Counted from the first letter of the stretch, positions 1-9,161 are shown. The stretch is DNA of 64,000 nucleotides from Pedobacter psychrodurus (GCF_004331735.1 NZ_SJSO01000004.1:262847-326846); one strand, 5' to 3'. Notes: a model not told the origin generated them from the sequence alone. Made by a program: numbers and translations.

Positions 1-6
1 TACTTG

Positions 7-2541
7 ATGCCTTGGTTCGTGTCCTCACGAACCAAACAATTTAAACCATTTTTCATTCTGGTAATTCTCTTGTCGTTGTTGCACTTTAAAGCCGACGCGG
101 TGGATATCTATGTCTCCGTAAACGGTGCCGATACTAATATAGGAACACAAGAAAAGCCCTTGGCAACACTTCATTCAGCGGTGAGGAAAGCAAGAGAGTT
201 AAGGCGATTAAATGATGCTTCGATTAAAGGTGGCATCCGGATTATTATGGGTAAAGGCGTTTACCAACTTCACGAACCTATTGTCATCCGCCCAGAAGAT
301 TCTGGCACGAAAGATAGCCCTACTGAAATTATTGCCACTGAAAAAGTTGTTTTAAGCGGAGGTGTGAAAATCAACGGCTGGAAAAAACTTGCCGGAACAG
401 TTCCCGGATTGCCTAAAGCCGCTACCGGGAAAATTTGGGTAGCAGATGTACCTAATTTCGACGGAAATGGCTTACTATTCCGTCAACTTTGGGTTAATGG
501 AAATAAAGCTGTTCGTGCAAAAAACTATAATGGCGATGCAATGGGTAGGATTTTGTCGTGGAATAGCGAAAAACAAACCTGTATAATCCCACTACAAAAA
601 AATATCAGCCTAACTAATGTTAAAGGCATGGAAATGTTGATCCATCAATGGTGGGCAATTGCGAATCTCCGTGTAAAATCGGTTAAAATGATTGGCAATA
701 CAGCTGAACTTTCTTTCATGCAGCCAGAAAGTAGGATCCAATCGGAACATCCCTGGCCTGCTCCGTGGATTTCTGAAAAGACTGGGAATTCAGCCTTTTA
801 CCTTACAAATGCCATTCAATTTTTGAATGAACCAGGTGAATGGTTCGAAGACGTACAAAACCACAAGATTTATTATTGGCCAAGGGCAGCAGAAAATATG
901 TTGAAGGCCGAAGTGATTGCGCCAGCCTTAGAAAATCTGCTAAAAATTGAAGGAACAATCGATAATCCGGTTACTTTTATAAATTTCAAAGGAATTTCTT
1001 TTGAGCATTCTACCTGGTTGAGACCTTCAAAACAAGGTCATGTGCCGCACCAGGCGGGTATGTACATGCTCGACGCCTACAAACTCGAAAAGGCAGGAAC
1101 CCCTGATAAACCTAGCTTGGAAAATCAGGCTTGGGTTGGTCGCCCGGCCTCTGCTGTAGAAGTTAATTATGCAAACAATACCGCTTTCAAATCTTGTCGT
1201 TTCATACATCTCGCCTCTACAGGTTTAGATTACAAAAAAGGGACTTCAGATAATGAAATCAAGGGCAATTTGTTTAAAGATATTGGTGGTTCGGCCATTT
1301 TAATCGGAACTTTTTCTGATGAGGCGACCGAAGTACATCTACCTTATAATCCGACAGATAAAAGAGAAATTTCAGCTAACAACACAATCGAAAATAACCT
1401 GGTTACTGATGTGACCAATGAAGATTGGGGTGCTGTGGGTATTGGCGCAGGTTACGTGCGTGGAATAAAAATTTTGCATAACGAAATCTGCGATGTGTCT
1501 TATTCGGGCATCAGCATGGGGTGGGGTTGGACGAAAACACAAAATGCGATGGAAAAAAATACCATCAGCGCTAATAAAATCCATCATTACGGTAAACACA
1601 TGTACGATGTAGCGGGGATTTATACTTTGTCTGCACAGCCAGAATCGTTTATCACCGAAAATGTTGTTGATAGTATTTACAAGGCACCTTTTGCCCATCT
1701 TCCAGAACATTGGTTTTATCTTTATACAGACGAGGGTTCTTCTTATTTCACTATAAAAAACAACTGGACGCCAACTGAAAAATATCTTCAAAACGCTAAC
1801 GGACCGGATAATTTATGGGAAAACAACGGACCTAAAGTTGCTGAAAATATTAAACAAAATGCAGGTTTAGAAAAGCCTTTTCAATATTTATTAAAGCAAA
1901 AAGCGAATTATTCTAATAGAGGAATCAATCAGGCAGAAGATAAACCGGTGGTTTTTGAGTTGATTTTTAAAAATGATAACCTGCCATCAAATAAAGTTTT
2001 GGATGGTTTTGCCAAGGAAAATAACCTTCTTGCAAGTTCAATTTACAAATGGAATAACAGATTGGTTATCTATACTTCAAATTTAAAAGTAGAGAGTTTG
2101 CAGCAGACTTTGAAACGCTTAAATGCAACAGAGATTAAGCTTTACGATAATCTTTTTTACGATTTCAACAGAAAAAAAAACTGTGGCGATAAACCCGTTG
2201 CAGAATGGGACAACATCATTTTATCGGTCAATCTGGTTAAAGATGAAAAAATGCAAAAGGAATATCTGGACTACCATAAAACGCAATTTGAAAAATGGCC
2301 TGAAATTTCAAAAGGGTTCTGTAATGCAGAATTTCAACGTTTGGCAATTTTTAAAAACGATCGACAGCTCATGCTGATCATCAGTATTCCAAAAGGAAAA
2401 AAAATAGATGACTTAAATCCTAAAACCACTTTAAATAACCCGAAAGTGGATGAATGGAATGCCCTAATGAAGAAATACCAGGAAGGAATTGAAGGCACCA
2501 AACCTGATGAGGTTTGGGTATTCTTTAAACCGATAGAATAA
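7..2541 (+). CDS. Secreted right-handed beta-helix protein with C-terminal L-rhamnose mutarotase-like domain
   Basis: An 844-residue protein. Residues 1-31 form a signal peptide ending near LHFKADA. The middle (about 35-620) has the short-strand, Asn-rich, repetitive pattern of parallel beta-helix polysaccharide lyases and hydrolases (NNTIENNLVTDV, LHNEICDVSYSG). The last 108 residues (about 738-845) resemble the RhaM/DUF718 L-rhamnose mutarotase family, with the EYLDYH and KWPEI motifs that match its EYxxxH...WPE core; residues before it look like a second, degenerate ferredoxin-like half. Mutarotases interconvert alpha and beta anomers, so the fusion suggests work on a rhamnose-containing product outside the cytoplasm (inference). 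The start is uncertain. I chose ATG at 7; TTG at 4 is in frame and the frame is open to the window edge. The first codons overlap a palindromic repeat at 14-33. The neighbouring genes support rhamnan or rhamnogalacturonan use. Confidence 0.8.
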   Translation: MPWFVSSRTKQFKPFFILVILLSLLHFKADAVDIYVSVNGADTNIGTQEKPLATLHSAVRKARELRRLNDASIKGGIRIIMGKGVYQLHEPIVIRPEDSGTKDSPTEIIATEKVVLSGGVKINGWKKLAGTVPGLPKAATGKIWVADVPNFDGNGLLFRQLWVNGNKAVRAKNYNGDAMGRILSWNSEKQTCIIPLQKNISLTNVKGMEMLIHQWWAIANLRVKSVKMIGNTAELSFMQPESRIQSEHPWPAPWISEKTGNSAFYLTNAIQFLNEPGEWFEDVQNHKIYYWPRAAENMLKAEVIAPALENLLKIEGTIDNPVTFINFKGISFEHSTWLRPSKQGHVPHQAGMYMLDAYKLEKAGTPDKPSLENQAWVGRPASAVEVNYANNTAFKSCRFIHLASTGLDYKKGTSDNEIKGNLFKDIGGSAILIGTFSDEATEVHLPYNPTDKREISANNTIENNLVTDVTNEDWGAVGIGAGYVRGIKILHNEICDVSYSGISMGWGWTKTQNAMEKNTISANKIHHYGKHMYDVAGIYTLSAQPESFITENVVDSIYKAPFAHLPEHWFYLYTDEGSSYFTIKNNWTPTEKYLQNANGPDNLWENNGPKVAENIKQNAGLEKPFQYLLKQKANYSNRGINQAEDKPVVFELIFKNDNLPSNKVLDGFAKENNLLASSIYKWNNRLVIYTSNLKVESLQQTLKRLNATEIKLYDNLFYDFNRKKNCGDKPVAEWDNIILSVNLVKDEKMQKEYLDYHKTQFEKWPEISKGFCNAEFQRLAIFKNDRQLMLIISIPKGKKIDDLNPKTTLNNPKVDEWNALMKKYQEGIEGTKPDEVWVFFKPIE
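14..33. repeat. Perfect palindromic repeat GGTTCGTG-tcct-CACGAACC
   Basis: Arms of 8 bases separated by 4. The same unit occurs at 15643-15661. Here it lies inside the first codons of the beta-helix gene. Confidence 0.8.
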
Positions 2542-2554
2542 ATAAACTAGAGGT

Positions 2555-2688
2555 TTGTCATTCTGAGCGCAGCGAAGAATCTGCAGGCGATGAAATACTG
2601 CCATAAATTACCAGCCGAACTAAAATTAGTGGGCTGGGTTTGTAGCGGTGCTATTAGTTTAAAGATTCTTCCTTCGTCAGAATGACAA
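2555..2688. repeat. Intergenic inverted repeat, TTGTCATTCTGAG family
   Basis: The left arm TTGTCATTCTGAGCGCAGCG (2555 on) pairs imperfectly with the right arm ending CAGAATGACAA at 2688, with about 80 bases between. A related short version lies at 18135-18196. It fills most of the gap between the beta-helix gene and the next oxidoreductase. Confidence 0.75.
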
Positions 2689-2723
2689 TATGTAAAAAAC
2701 AATAACGCTTAAAAAAAAATATC

Positions 2724-3809
2724 ATGTTAAGATTAGGGATTTTAGGTTTAGGAGAGGGCAGAAGTACAATTTCTGCATCATTATCAAGTAGAAAGTTTAA
2801 GCTCATCCAAATTTGTGATGCCAATAAAAAACTTTGCGAAGAACGTGCTTTGGAGTTTGATTTTAAAAACTGGACAACCAATTACGAGGATATGTTAACC
2901 AGCGATAAAATCGATATGATTGCGATTTATACGCCAGATCATCTGCATTTCGAACACATTAAACTTGCGCTTGAGCACGGAAAACATGTGGTTTGTACAA
3001 AACCATTTATCGATGATTTAACTCAAGCAAATGAGCTGCTGGAGTTAGCAAAGAAATCAAGAAAAAAGATTTTTGTGGGGCAAAGTTCTCGTTTTTTCGA
3101 GCCTGCAAAGCGTCAAAAGAAAGATTTTGATGAGGGTTTGATAGGAGAGTTAATCACCATAGAAAGTCATTACCACGCCGATCATCGCTGGTTTTTAGAG
3201 AAAGGTTGGTCGCTAAAGCAATCGTTTAAATGGCTATACGGTGGATTAAGCCATCCTGTTGATTTTGTCAGGTGGTATATGCCTGATATTGAAGAAGTAA
3301 TGGGCTATGGCATGTTGAGCAGTAATGGCTTAAAAGCTGGACTAAAAAATCAGGATACGATGCACTTTATCTTCAAAGCAAAAGATGGCCGGATTGCAAG
3401 GGTTAGTGGTGCTTATACTGGCCCTACGCAACCTGCAAATCGCGATAGTGGCATGAGCTGTATTCTCCGTGGAACAGAAGGGGCGAGTCAGGCCGATTAC
3501 CATGAATTGCGTTATTCGGTCACCACAAAAACTGGAGAAGAAAAGATTATTACCTGGGGCGATTCTACTTTAAAACATTATTTCCGTTTCGAAGGGCAAA
3601 GCCATCACGCAGGAGAATACCAAAACTACCTGGATTATTTTGCTGATAGTATCAATAATAATTTTACGGCCTACCCAGATTTAAAAGAAGGCATTGGAAC
3701 TGTTGCCTTGTTACAGGCGATGGATAAGTCATTAGAAACAGGTTTGCCTGTAAAAGTTGATGAGATTTTGAAAGCAAATCATATTACAAGAGAATCGATA
3801 GGATTGTGA
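2724..3809 (+). CDS. Gfo/Idh/MocA family oxidoreductase
   Basis: A 361-residue cytoplasmic NAD(P)-dependent oxidoreductase. The N-terminal Rossmann fold starts with LGILGLGEGRS (residues 3-13). The family's EKP motif appears as CTKPF (about 93-97), with the conserved lysine. The C-terminal half carries GLSHPVDFVRW, where the His is in the usual catalytic region. Members oxidise or reduce sugar hydroxyls and inositols; the substrate cannot be read from sequence. It sits between the beta-helix gene and a sugar symporter, so it probably acts on a sugar from the same polysaccharide. There is no signal peptide. It is one of three such proteins in the window (also 20745 and the Tat-exported 55004). 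Confidence 0.88.
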   Translation: MLRLGILGLGEGRSTISASLSSRKFKLIQICDANKKLCEERALEFDFKNWTTNYEDMLTSDKIDMIAIYTPDHLHFEHIKLALEHGKHVVCTKPFIDDLTQANELLELAKKSRKKIFVGQSSRFFEPAKRQKKDFDEGLIGELITIESHYHADHRWFLEKGWSLKQSFKWLYGGLSHPVDFVRWYMPDIEEVMGYGMLSSNGLKAGLKNQDTMHFIFKAKDGRIARVSGAYTGPTQPANRDSGMSCILRGTEGASQADYHELRYSVTTKTGEEKIITWGDSTLKHYFRFEGQSHHAGEYQNYLDYFADSINNNFTAYPDLKEGIGTVALLQAMDKSLETGLPVKVDEILKANHITRESIGL

Positions 3810-3818
3810 AAAAAAGAT

Positions 3819-3888
3819 CGTCATTGCGAGGCACGAAGCAATCTATTTGGCATGAAAGATTGCTTCGTCGTACCTCCTCGCAATGACG
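3819..3888. repeat. Palindromic intergenic repeat, CGTCATTGCGAGG family
   Basis: A near-perfect inverted repeat: CGTCATTGCGAGG...GAAGCAATCT pairs with AGATTGCTTC...CCTCGCAATGACG. Further copies are at 13207-13290 (inside a coding region) and 21822-21907. A shorter fragment of another repeat type, tCCGTGGACTCTGTGTTTCC, follows at about 3906. Confidence 0.85.
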
Positions 3889-3960
3889 AAAAAAATAAAA
3901 GTAGCTCCGTGGACTCTGTGTTTCCGTGGCAATAAATAAAAAACTAACCAATTAAACCCA

Positions 3961-5547
3961 ATGGGAAACATTGTAGAACGATTAACCAGTTTAGATTACT
4001 TCATCGTAATCGCTTACCTCATTGTCCTGATTATCATTGGTTATCGGGCCAGTTTCTCCAAAAAGAAGAACGATGATGAAACCTTATTTCTGGCCAATAA
4101 ATCTTTAAACTGGAGCAGCATCGGTTTCAATATGTGGGGAACAAATGTAGGTCCGTCAATGTTGTTGGCCTTTGCAAGCATTGGTTACAGCACCGGTATA
4201 GTTGCGGTCAACTTCGATTGGTATGCCTTTATATTTTTATTCTTACTTGCCATTGTTTTTGCGCCAAAATACCTTGCTGCTAAGGTGAGTACCATGCCTG
4301 AGTTTATGGGTAACCGTTATGGCGATTCGACCCAAAATATCCTTGCCTGGTATGCTTTAGTTAAAATTTTAATCTCGTGGTTATCTTTGGGCTTATTTGC
4401 AGGAGGCTTTTTAGTCCGTCAGATTTTAGGCATCCCGATGTGGCAATCGGTTACCGTATTGGTCGCTTTTGCTGGATTGTTCACCTTTTTCGGTGGATTA
4501 AAAGCCATCGCCAAAGTGAATGTTTTTCAGATGATTTTACTCATTGCCGTTTCGCTTTCATTAATGCTTTTAGGTTTAAACAAAGTTGGCGGAATTTCTG
4601 CATTATATGAAAAAACGCCACATCACTTTTGGAATCTGGTACAACCAGCCAGCGATCCCAAATACCCATGGTATGCCATATTATTGGGTTATCCCGTTGC
4701 TGCTGTCGCCTTTTTCTGTACCGACCAATCGATGGTTCAATCCGTTTTGGGCGCTAAGAATTTAAAGCAAGGGCAATTAGGTGTGAGCTTTATTGGATGG
4801 CTAAAAATTCTTTCATTACCATTATTTATTGGAACCGGAATACTCTGTTATGTGCTGTTTCCAAACTTAAAAGACCCGAACGAAGCTTACATGACCATGG
4901 TAACCAATTTATTTCCTCCAGGCATGAATGGTTTGGTAATCGTAGTGCTGATTGCTGTTTTGGTGGGTACTATCGGTTCATCCTTAAATTCGTTAAGTAC
5001 CGTTTTTACGATGGATATTTACGTAAAAAAAATCAATCCACAAGCAAGTAACAAGCAGATTATCCGCATTGGCCGATGGGCAGTTGTGGCAGGTTGTATT
5101 TTTGCAGTTGTAGTGGTTTTAGCTATCGATAACATTAAAGGATTAAATCTATTCGATGTTTTTCAGTCGGTTTTGGGTTTTATTGCACCGCCATTATCGG
5201 TTGTATTTTTACTAACCGTTTTCTGGAAAAGAACCACTAGAAAAGCGGTAAATTTTACACTTTCAATCGGATCCATTCTAAGTTTGGGCATTGGGGTAAC
5301 TTATTTATGGATTTTACCATCAGATAAATATATCTGGCCACATTATCTGATGGTGTCGTTTTTCATTTTTGCCGGATTACTGATCATCGCGATACTGATT
5401 TCCTTACTTGACAGATCACCAAGCATTTACACAGTTAACGAAGAGCATGAGGCCAATATAGAAAAGCCTGATAGAACAGTTTGGATTTCGTGGATTGCGC
5501 TTGCTATTGTAATGGTTGCACTTTACATTTTCTTTAATGGGCATTAA
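3961..5547 (+). CDS. Sodium:solute symporter (SSS family), probable sugar transporter
   Basis: A 528-residue inner-membrane protein with about 13-14 hydrophobic segments, as in the SSS/SGLT family. It starts with a first helix at SLDYFIVIAYLIVLIIIGY. The GTNVGPSMLLAFASIGYSTG stretch (about 61-80) matches the sodium-binding region of TM1, and GTIGSSLNSLSTVFTMDIY (about 339-357) the conserved late-core motif. It probably imports a monosaccharide or short oligosaccharide with Na+. It lies between a Gfo/Idh/MocA oxidoreductase and a GH78-like enzyme, so a rhamnose-type substrate is likely but inferred. Confidence 0.9.
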   Translation: MGNIVERLTSLDYFIVIAYLIVLIIIGYRASFSKKKNDDETLFLANKSLNWSSIGFNMWGTNVGPSMLLAFASIGYSTGIVAVNFDWYAFIFLFLLAIVFAPKYLAAKVSTMPEFMGNRYGDSTQNILAWYALVKILISWLSLGLFAGGFLVRQILGIPMWQSVTVLVAFAGLFTFFGGLKAIAKVNVFQMILLIAVSLSLMLLGLNKVGGISALYEKTPHHFWNLVQPASDPKYPWYAILLGYPVAAVAFFCTDQSMVQSVLGAKNLKQGQLGVSFIGWLKILSLPLFIGTGILCYVLFPNLKDPNEAYMTMVTNLFPPGMNGLVIVVLIAVLVGTIGSSLNSLSTVFTMDIYVKKINPQASNKQIIRIGRWAVVAGCIFAVVVVLAIDNIKGLNLFDVFQSVLGFIAPPLSVVFLLTVFWKRTTRKAVNFTLSIGSILSLGIGVTYLWILPSDKYIWPHYLMVSFFIFAGLLIIAILISLLDRSPSIYTVNEEHEANIEKPDRTVWISWIALAIVMVALYIFFNGH

Positions 5548-5557
5548 ATCGTGTAAT

Positions 5558-5628
5558 CGTCATTCCCAACTTGATTGGGAATCCTAATGCAATAGTTCAT
5601 TAAGATTCCCGCCTGCGCGGGAATGACG
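5558..5628. repeat. Palindromic intergenic repeat, CGTCATTCCC family
   Basis: CGTCATTCCCAAC...ATTGGGAATC on the left and AAGATTCCCGCCTGCGCGGG plus AATGACG on the right. A second copy is at 34175-34275. Confidence 0.8.
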
Positions 5629-5668
5629 TCGCAAATTAACGTACGTCGATTATATATAAGCTAATAAT

Positions 5669-7834
5669 ATGAAAAACTTAAAAAAAATAATTCTGCTGGT
5701 AATTTTCACTTGTTTGATAGCACCAGCTTTTGCCCAAAAAGCCTCATGGATATGGTATCCCGGCGATTTCGATATCTACATGAGCAATGTAATGCAGAAC
5801 CGCAGAACAGAAAGAGGTTCGTTCTTTCCGGTGTTTTGGAAAATGGATAGCCACTATGTTTTGGTTGATTTTCATAAGGAATTCAATTTGGCTCAAGCTG
5901 AAGAAGTAAGGCTATTTGTAGAAGGAACTTACAATGTGAAAATTGATGGTCAGGCTATTTCCGGCTTTCCAAAAAGCATCCAGATCCCTGCCGGAAAGCA
6001 TAAATTGAGTTTAAAAGTATATAATCAGGCAAACGTACCAGCAATTTTTGTTCAGGGTAAAACTATAGTTTCTGATGAAACCTGGCTAACTACTTTCGAA
6101 GATAAAGAATGGATTGATGCAAGTGGAAAAACTTCCGATAAATCAGGAACCACCTTTGTTTCGGCAGGCTCCTGGAATTTAACCGATCCGACTAAATTGC
6201 CATCACAATTTAAATTACCCGTAGTAGCACAATCGAAGGTTAAAACCGAAAAAATAAATAAGGGTGCGGTTTCTGATTTCGGAAAAGAAACTTTCGGGTT
6301 TATTAAAGTACATGGTTTAAAAGGAAAAGGAAGACTGAGCATTTATTATGGCGAATCGAAAGAAGAAGCCTTATCAACTGATAAATGTGAAACTCTGGAT
6401 TATCTTGATATCGACCTGGCCCAGAAAAAAGATTCTATCATGCCACTTTCGAAAGCATTTCGATACGTGAACCGGCAAACAACTGGAAATGTAACAGTCG
6501 ATTCTATTTCCATGTTATATGAGTATTCACCAGTAACAGAACGCGGAAGTTTTAAATCTTCGGATGTGGAGCTAAATAAAATCTATGATGTAGCCAAATA
6601 TACCTTTCATTTAAATACCCGCGAGTTTTTCATTGATGGGATAAAACGCGATCGGTGGGTATGGAGTGGCGATGCTTATCAAAGTTATCTGATGAATTAT
6701 TATTCGTTTTTTGATGCACCAACAGTTAAAAGAACTTTGTTGGCGCAGCGTGGCAAAGATCCAGTAACAGCCCACATCAATACCATTATGGATTATTCTT
6801 TCTACTGGTTTTTAGGGATTTACGATTATTATAAATTCACGGGCGATCAAAAATTTGTTCAGGATATTTATCCACGAATGCAATCGCTTATGACCTACAT
6901 CGACGGAAGAAAGAATAAAAACGGTCTGTTGGAATGGATGCCGGGCGATTGGATTTTTATCGATTGGGCAGATAAACTAAGTAAAGACGGAGAAGTGAGT
7001 TTCGAACAGCTTTTATACGCACGAAGTTTAGAAACGATGGCTCTATGCGCCAAATTGGCCAATGATACAGCAGGAATTGCAAAATACGATAAACAGGCAA
7101 AAGAACTGAAAAGCAAAATTTTTGAACTTTACTGGAACCAGAACAAAAGCGCGTTGGTACACAGTCGCGTTGATGATAAACAAACAGACAATGTAACCCG
7201 TTATGCCAATATGTTTGGGATTTTCTTTGATTATTTTACACCTGAACAAAAACTGGCTGTTAAAAAAAATGTATTGCTCAACGATCAGATCGCTAAAATC
7301 ACCACGCCTTATATGCGTTTTTATGAATTGGAAGCATTATGTGCCATGGGCGAACAAGCTTATGTACTAAAGGAAATGAAAAATTATTGGGGTGGGATGT
7401 TAAAATTGGGTGCAACTTCTTTTTGGGAAGAATACAATCCTGATAAAAAAGGAGCAGAACATTTAGCCATGTACGGCAGGCCATTTGGAAAAAGCCTTTG
7501 CCATGCCTGGGGTGCCAGTCCGATTTATTTGCTAGGGAAGTATTATTTAGGTGTTCAACCAACATCACCCGGTTACGAAAATTACATTATCGAGCCAAAT
7601 TTAGGTGGTTTGGAATGGATGGAAGGAAAAGTACCAACAGCTAACGGAGATATTTCGGTGTTTTGCAGCAAGAAAGAAATCAAAGTTTCTTCACCAACAG
7701 GAGAAGGTAAGCTAAAGATAAAAAGTAAAACACAACCAGTTGTAAAAGATGCGGAAGTGAAAGAGGTTTCCAAAGGAATTTATGAAGTTACAATCGAAAA
7801 AGGAAAGGATTATATGGTGAAGTATTCGGGGTAG
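5669..7834 (+). CDS. Secreted GH78-type alpha-L-rhamnosidase-like protein
   Basis: 721 residues with a signal peptide (cleavage after IAPAFAQ, about residue 22). An N-terminal beta-sandwich region (about 25-280) is followed by an (alpha/alpha)6-barrel. The barrel carries the GH78 signature DGIKRDRWVWSGD (about 321-333) and later FWEEYNPDKKG and LCHAWGASPIYLLGKYYLG, where a conserved Glu and His are expected. A C-terminal beta-domain closes the protein. GH78 enzymes remove terminal alpha-L-rhamnose by inversion; it should act in the periplasm or at the surface. It is shorter than the 920-residue GH78 at 9162 and belongs to a different subgroup. Confidence 0.85.
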   Translation: MKNLKKIILLVIFTCLIAPAFAQKASWIWYPGDFDIYMSNVMQNRRTERGSFFPVFWKMDSHYVLVDFHKEFNLAQAEEVRLFVEGTYNVKIDGQAISGFPKSIQIPAGKHKLSLKVYNQANVPAIFVQGKTIVSDETWLTTFEDKEWIDASGKTSDKSGTTFVSAGSWNLTDPTKLPSQFKLPVVAQSKVKTEKINKGAVSDFGKETFGFIKVHGLKGKGRLSIYYGESKEEALSTDKCETLDYLDIDLAQKKDSIMPLSKAFRYVNRQTTGNVTVDSISMLYEYSPVTERGSFKSSDVELNKIYDVAKYTFHLNTREFFIDGIKRDRWVWSGDAYQSYLMNYYSFFDAPTVKRTLLAQRGKDPVTAHINTIMDYSFYWFLGIYDYYKFTGDQKFVQDIYPRMQSLMTYIDGRKNKNGLLEWMPGDWIFIDWADKLSKDGEVSFEQLLYARSLETMALCAKLANDTAGIAKYDKQAKELKSKIFELYWNQNKSALVHSRVDDKQTDNVTRYANMFGIFFDYFTPEQKLAVKKNVLLNDQIAKITTPYMRFYELEALCAMGEQAYVLKEMKNYWGGMLKLGATSFWEEYNPDKKGAEHLAMYGRPFGKSLCHAWGASPIYLLGKYYLGVQPTSPGYENYIIEPNLGGLEWMEGKVPTANGDISVFCSKKEIKVSSPTGEGKLKIKSKTQPVVKDAEVKEVSKGIYEVTIEKGKDYMVKYSG

Positions 7835-7840
7835 TTTCGT

Positions 7841-7860
7841 CATCCGATAGCTATCGGATG
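7841..7860. repeat. Perfect 20-bp palindrome CATCCGATAGCTATCGGATG
   Basis: The identical palindrome is at 23831-23850, and a related CCGATAGCTATCGG core is at 34188-34201. Both exact copies are followed by GAGAG/GAGAAGG and a CCTGTCCCGAC stretch, so they belong to one larger dispersed repeat found downstream of genes. Confidence 0.85.
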
Positions 7861-7949
7861 CGAGAAGGCTTTTTCTGCCGAGAGCCTGTCCCGACCTTTC
7901 GGGGAAGCAATCTTAAACTATGGGTTTTTTGTTAATAGCAGCACAGTCA

Positions 7950-8060
7950 TAACCGACCTAAACCCGATTGAAGTGGATGCTGATTCTTCATCAGCAGAAA
8001 CAAAAAGCGGGACTGGAATAACCAAAGAACTGCTGCAACTGCTTTCCAAAAAGCAAAAAG
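7950..8060 (-). repeat. Diverged copy of the element seen between araD and araA
   Basis: Read on the minus strand it runs from GGAAAGCAGTTGCAGCAG to CACTTCAATCGGGTTTAGG, matching the order and wording of the elements at 38848 and 39116 (CACTTCAATCAGGTTTAG). Edges are approximate. A plus-strand reading frame through this stretch (7973-8203) is a by-product. Confidence 0.5.
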
Positions 8061-8072
8061 TTTACTTGGGTA

Positions 8073-8103
8073 AACCTATCAGGTTTTTGAAACCTGATAG
8101 GTT
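8073..8103. terminator. Perfect inverted repeat, possible transcription terminator of the IclR gene
   Basis: Arms of 14 bases (AACCTATCAGGTTT / AAACCTGATAGGTT) with a 3-base loop, just beyond the 3' end of the IclR-family gene (8114). A similar hairpin is at 38748-38780 upstream of araA, so it may equally be a dispersed repeat. Confidence 0.5.
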
Positions 8104-8113
8104 GAAGACGGGT

Positions 8114-8887
8114 CTAAACGCCAATCCGCTGTTCTATCTTTTTAACGCATTTGTATGCCTCAGCGAGGATCACATCATTTGCAATCGTCTGATCTACATT
8201 TAAAGCATTTAACATCGAAATGGTTAAACAGGCGATAATACCGTTGTTGCTTTCTATACCTATAGGCACTGAAATATCGGTTACACCCGAAACTGAATCA
8301 CTATTTTTAAAATAAGAGCCAGTTTGCTGGATATCTGTTAAAGAACTTAAGAAATCCTCTTGCTGTGCTTTGGCATATTTCTTAAAAATGACATTGTTTT
8401 TTAAGGTTGTTGTACGCTCAGCCTCGGGCATATAAGCCAATAAAACCTTACCCGAGGCGGTTAAAGGCAATGGAAACAAGTTACCCTCTTCAATAGAAAG
8501 CGCAATTGGCCCGGGACTTTTGGCATGAATAATCACCATTACCTGGTTCATGTATAAAATACTCAAATGGCACGACTGACGAATGCTATTGGCCAGTTCT
8601 TCCAGTGGAAACTGCGCAGCCTTACGCAGCTCATCAATAGGTGAGTGCCGGTGTGAAAGGTAAAAAAGCTTTAGCGAGAGCCTGTATTTACCCGAAACCT
8701 CATCGCGTAAAATATAGCCGCGACTTTCTAAACTCATCAACATCCTATAAATTTCGTTAGGCGTTTTCTCAATACCAATCGCAATTTCAGTTTGAGACAA
8801 TGGGATAGATTGTGCTGATAAATACTCCAATATATCAAGTCCTTTATCCAAAGCAGGGGCCTGGTACTTCGATTCTTTTTCGTTCAT
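8114..8887 (-). CDS. IclR-family transcriptional regulator
   Basis: 257 residues. The N-terminal winged helix-turn-helix spans about 10-70 (ALDKGLDILEYLSAQSIPLS ... GYILRDEVSGKYRLS). The C-terminal IclR effector-binding domain spans about 80-250, with the typical TASGKVLLAYMPEAE and SVPIGIESNNGIIACLTIS stretches. It binds small organic acids or sugar derivatives in most characterised members. It is transcribed away from the GH78 gene at 9162, so it probably controls that operon and perhaps its own gene through the 274-base divergent region. A palindrome at 8989-9002 is a candidate operator. Confidence 0.92.
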   Translation of the reverse strand: MNEKESKYQAPALDKGLDILEYLSAQSIPLSQTEIAIGIEKTPNEIYRMLMSLESRGYILRDEVSGKYRLSLKLFYLSHRHSPIDELRKAAQFPLEELANSIRQSCHLSILYMNQVMVIIHAKSPGPIALSIEEGNLFPLPLTASGKVLLAYMPEAERTTTLKNNVIFKKYAKAQQEDFLSSLTDIQQTGSYFKNSDSVSGVTDISVPIGIESNNGIIACLTISMLNALNVDQTIANDVILAEAYKCVKKIEQRIGV

Positions 8888-8988
8888 GCGGGTTTAAATT
8901 TGGCTGTAGCGTATTTTTTACAATTTCAAACATACAAAATGCTTTCTTATTTATACAAGGGAAGATTTCGCATAATTTAAATACGAAT

Positions 8989-9002
8989 ATATGTTTTCAT
9001 AT
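8989..9002. promoter_or_regulatory. Candidate operator ATATG-tttt-CATAT in the IclR/GH78 divergent region
   Basis: A perfect 5-base inverted repeat with a 4-base spacer in an AT-rich stretch, about 100 bases upstream of the IclR start codon and just upstream of a Bacteroidota-type -7 box TATATTTG at 9017-9024 pointing to the GH78 gene. Operator function is inference. Confidence 0.4.
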
Positions 9003-9016
9003 TTAAAAAAAACATT

Positions 9017-9024
9017 TATATTTG
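9017..9024 (+). promoter_or_regulatory. Probable -7 promoter element TATATTTG
   Basis: Matches the Bacteroidota consensus TAnnTTTG and lies about 140 bases upstream of the GH78 start. I see no clean -33 TTG box at the normal spacing. Confidence 0.4.
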
Positions 9025-9161
9025 AATTAGAGATAGCAATTTAAAGTTAAGAAATTTAAATTGCTTAATTCAACAGAATTGAGCAATTATTTTTGAAGAA
9101 ATTATATCACTGATAACCATTTATAAACCTAACCAAACACCGAAATGGTGTACAACAGTTG

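Noticed and set aside
1372..1791. 139-codon minus-strand frame inside the beta-helix gene
   Set aside because: It lies wholly in a well-supported gene, has no leader or domain and composition typical of an antisense frame.
7973..8203. 76-codon plus-strand frame
   Set aside because: It crosses a dispersed element and a hairpin and runs into the antisense of the IclR gene.
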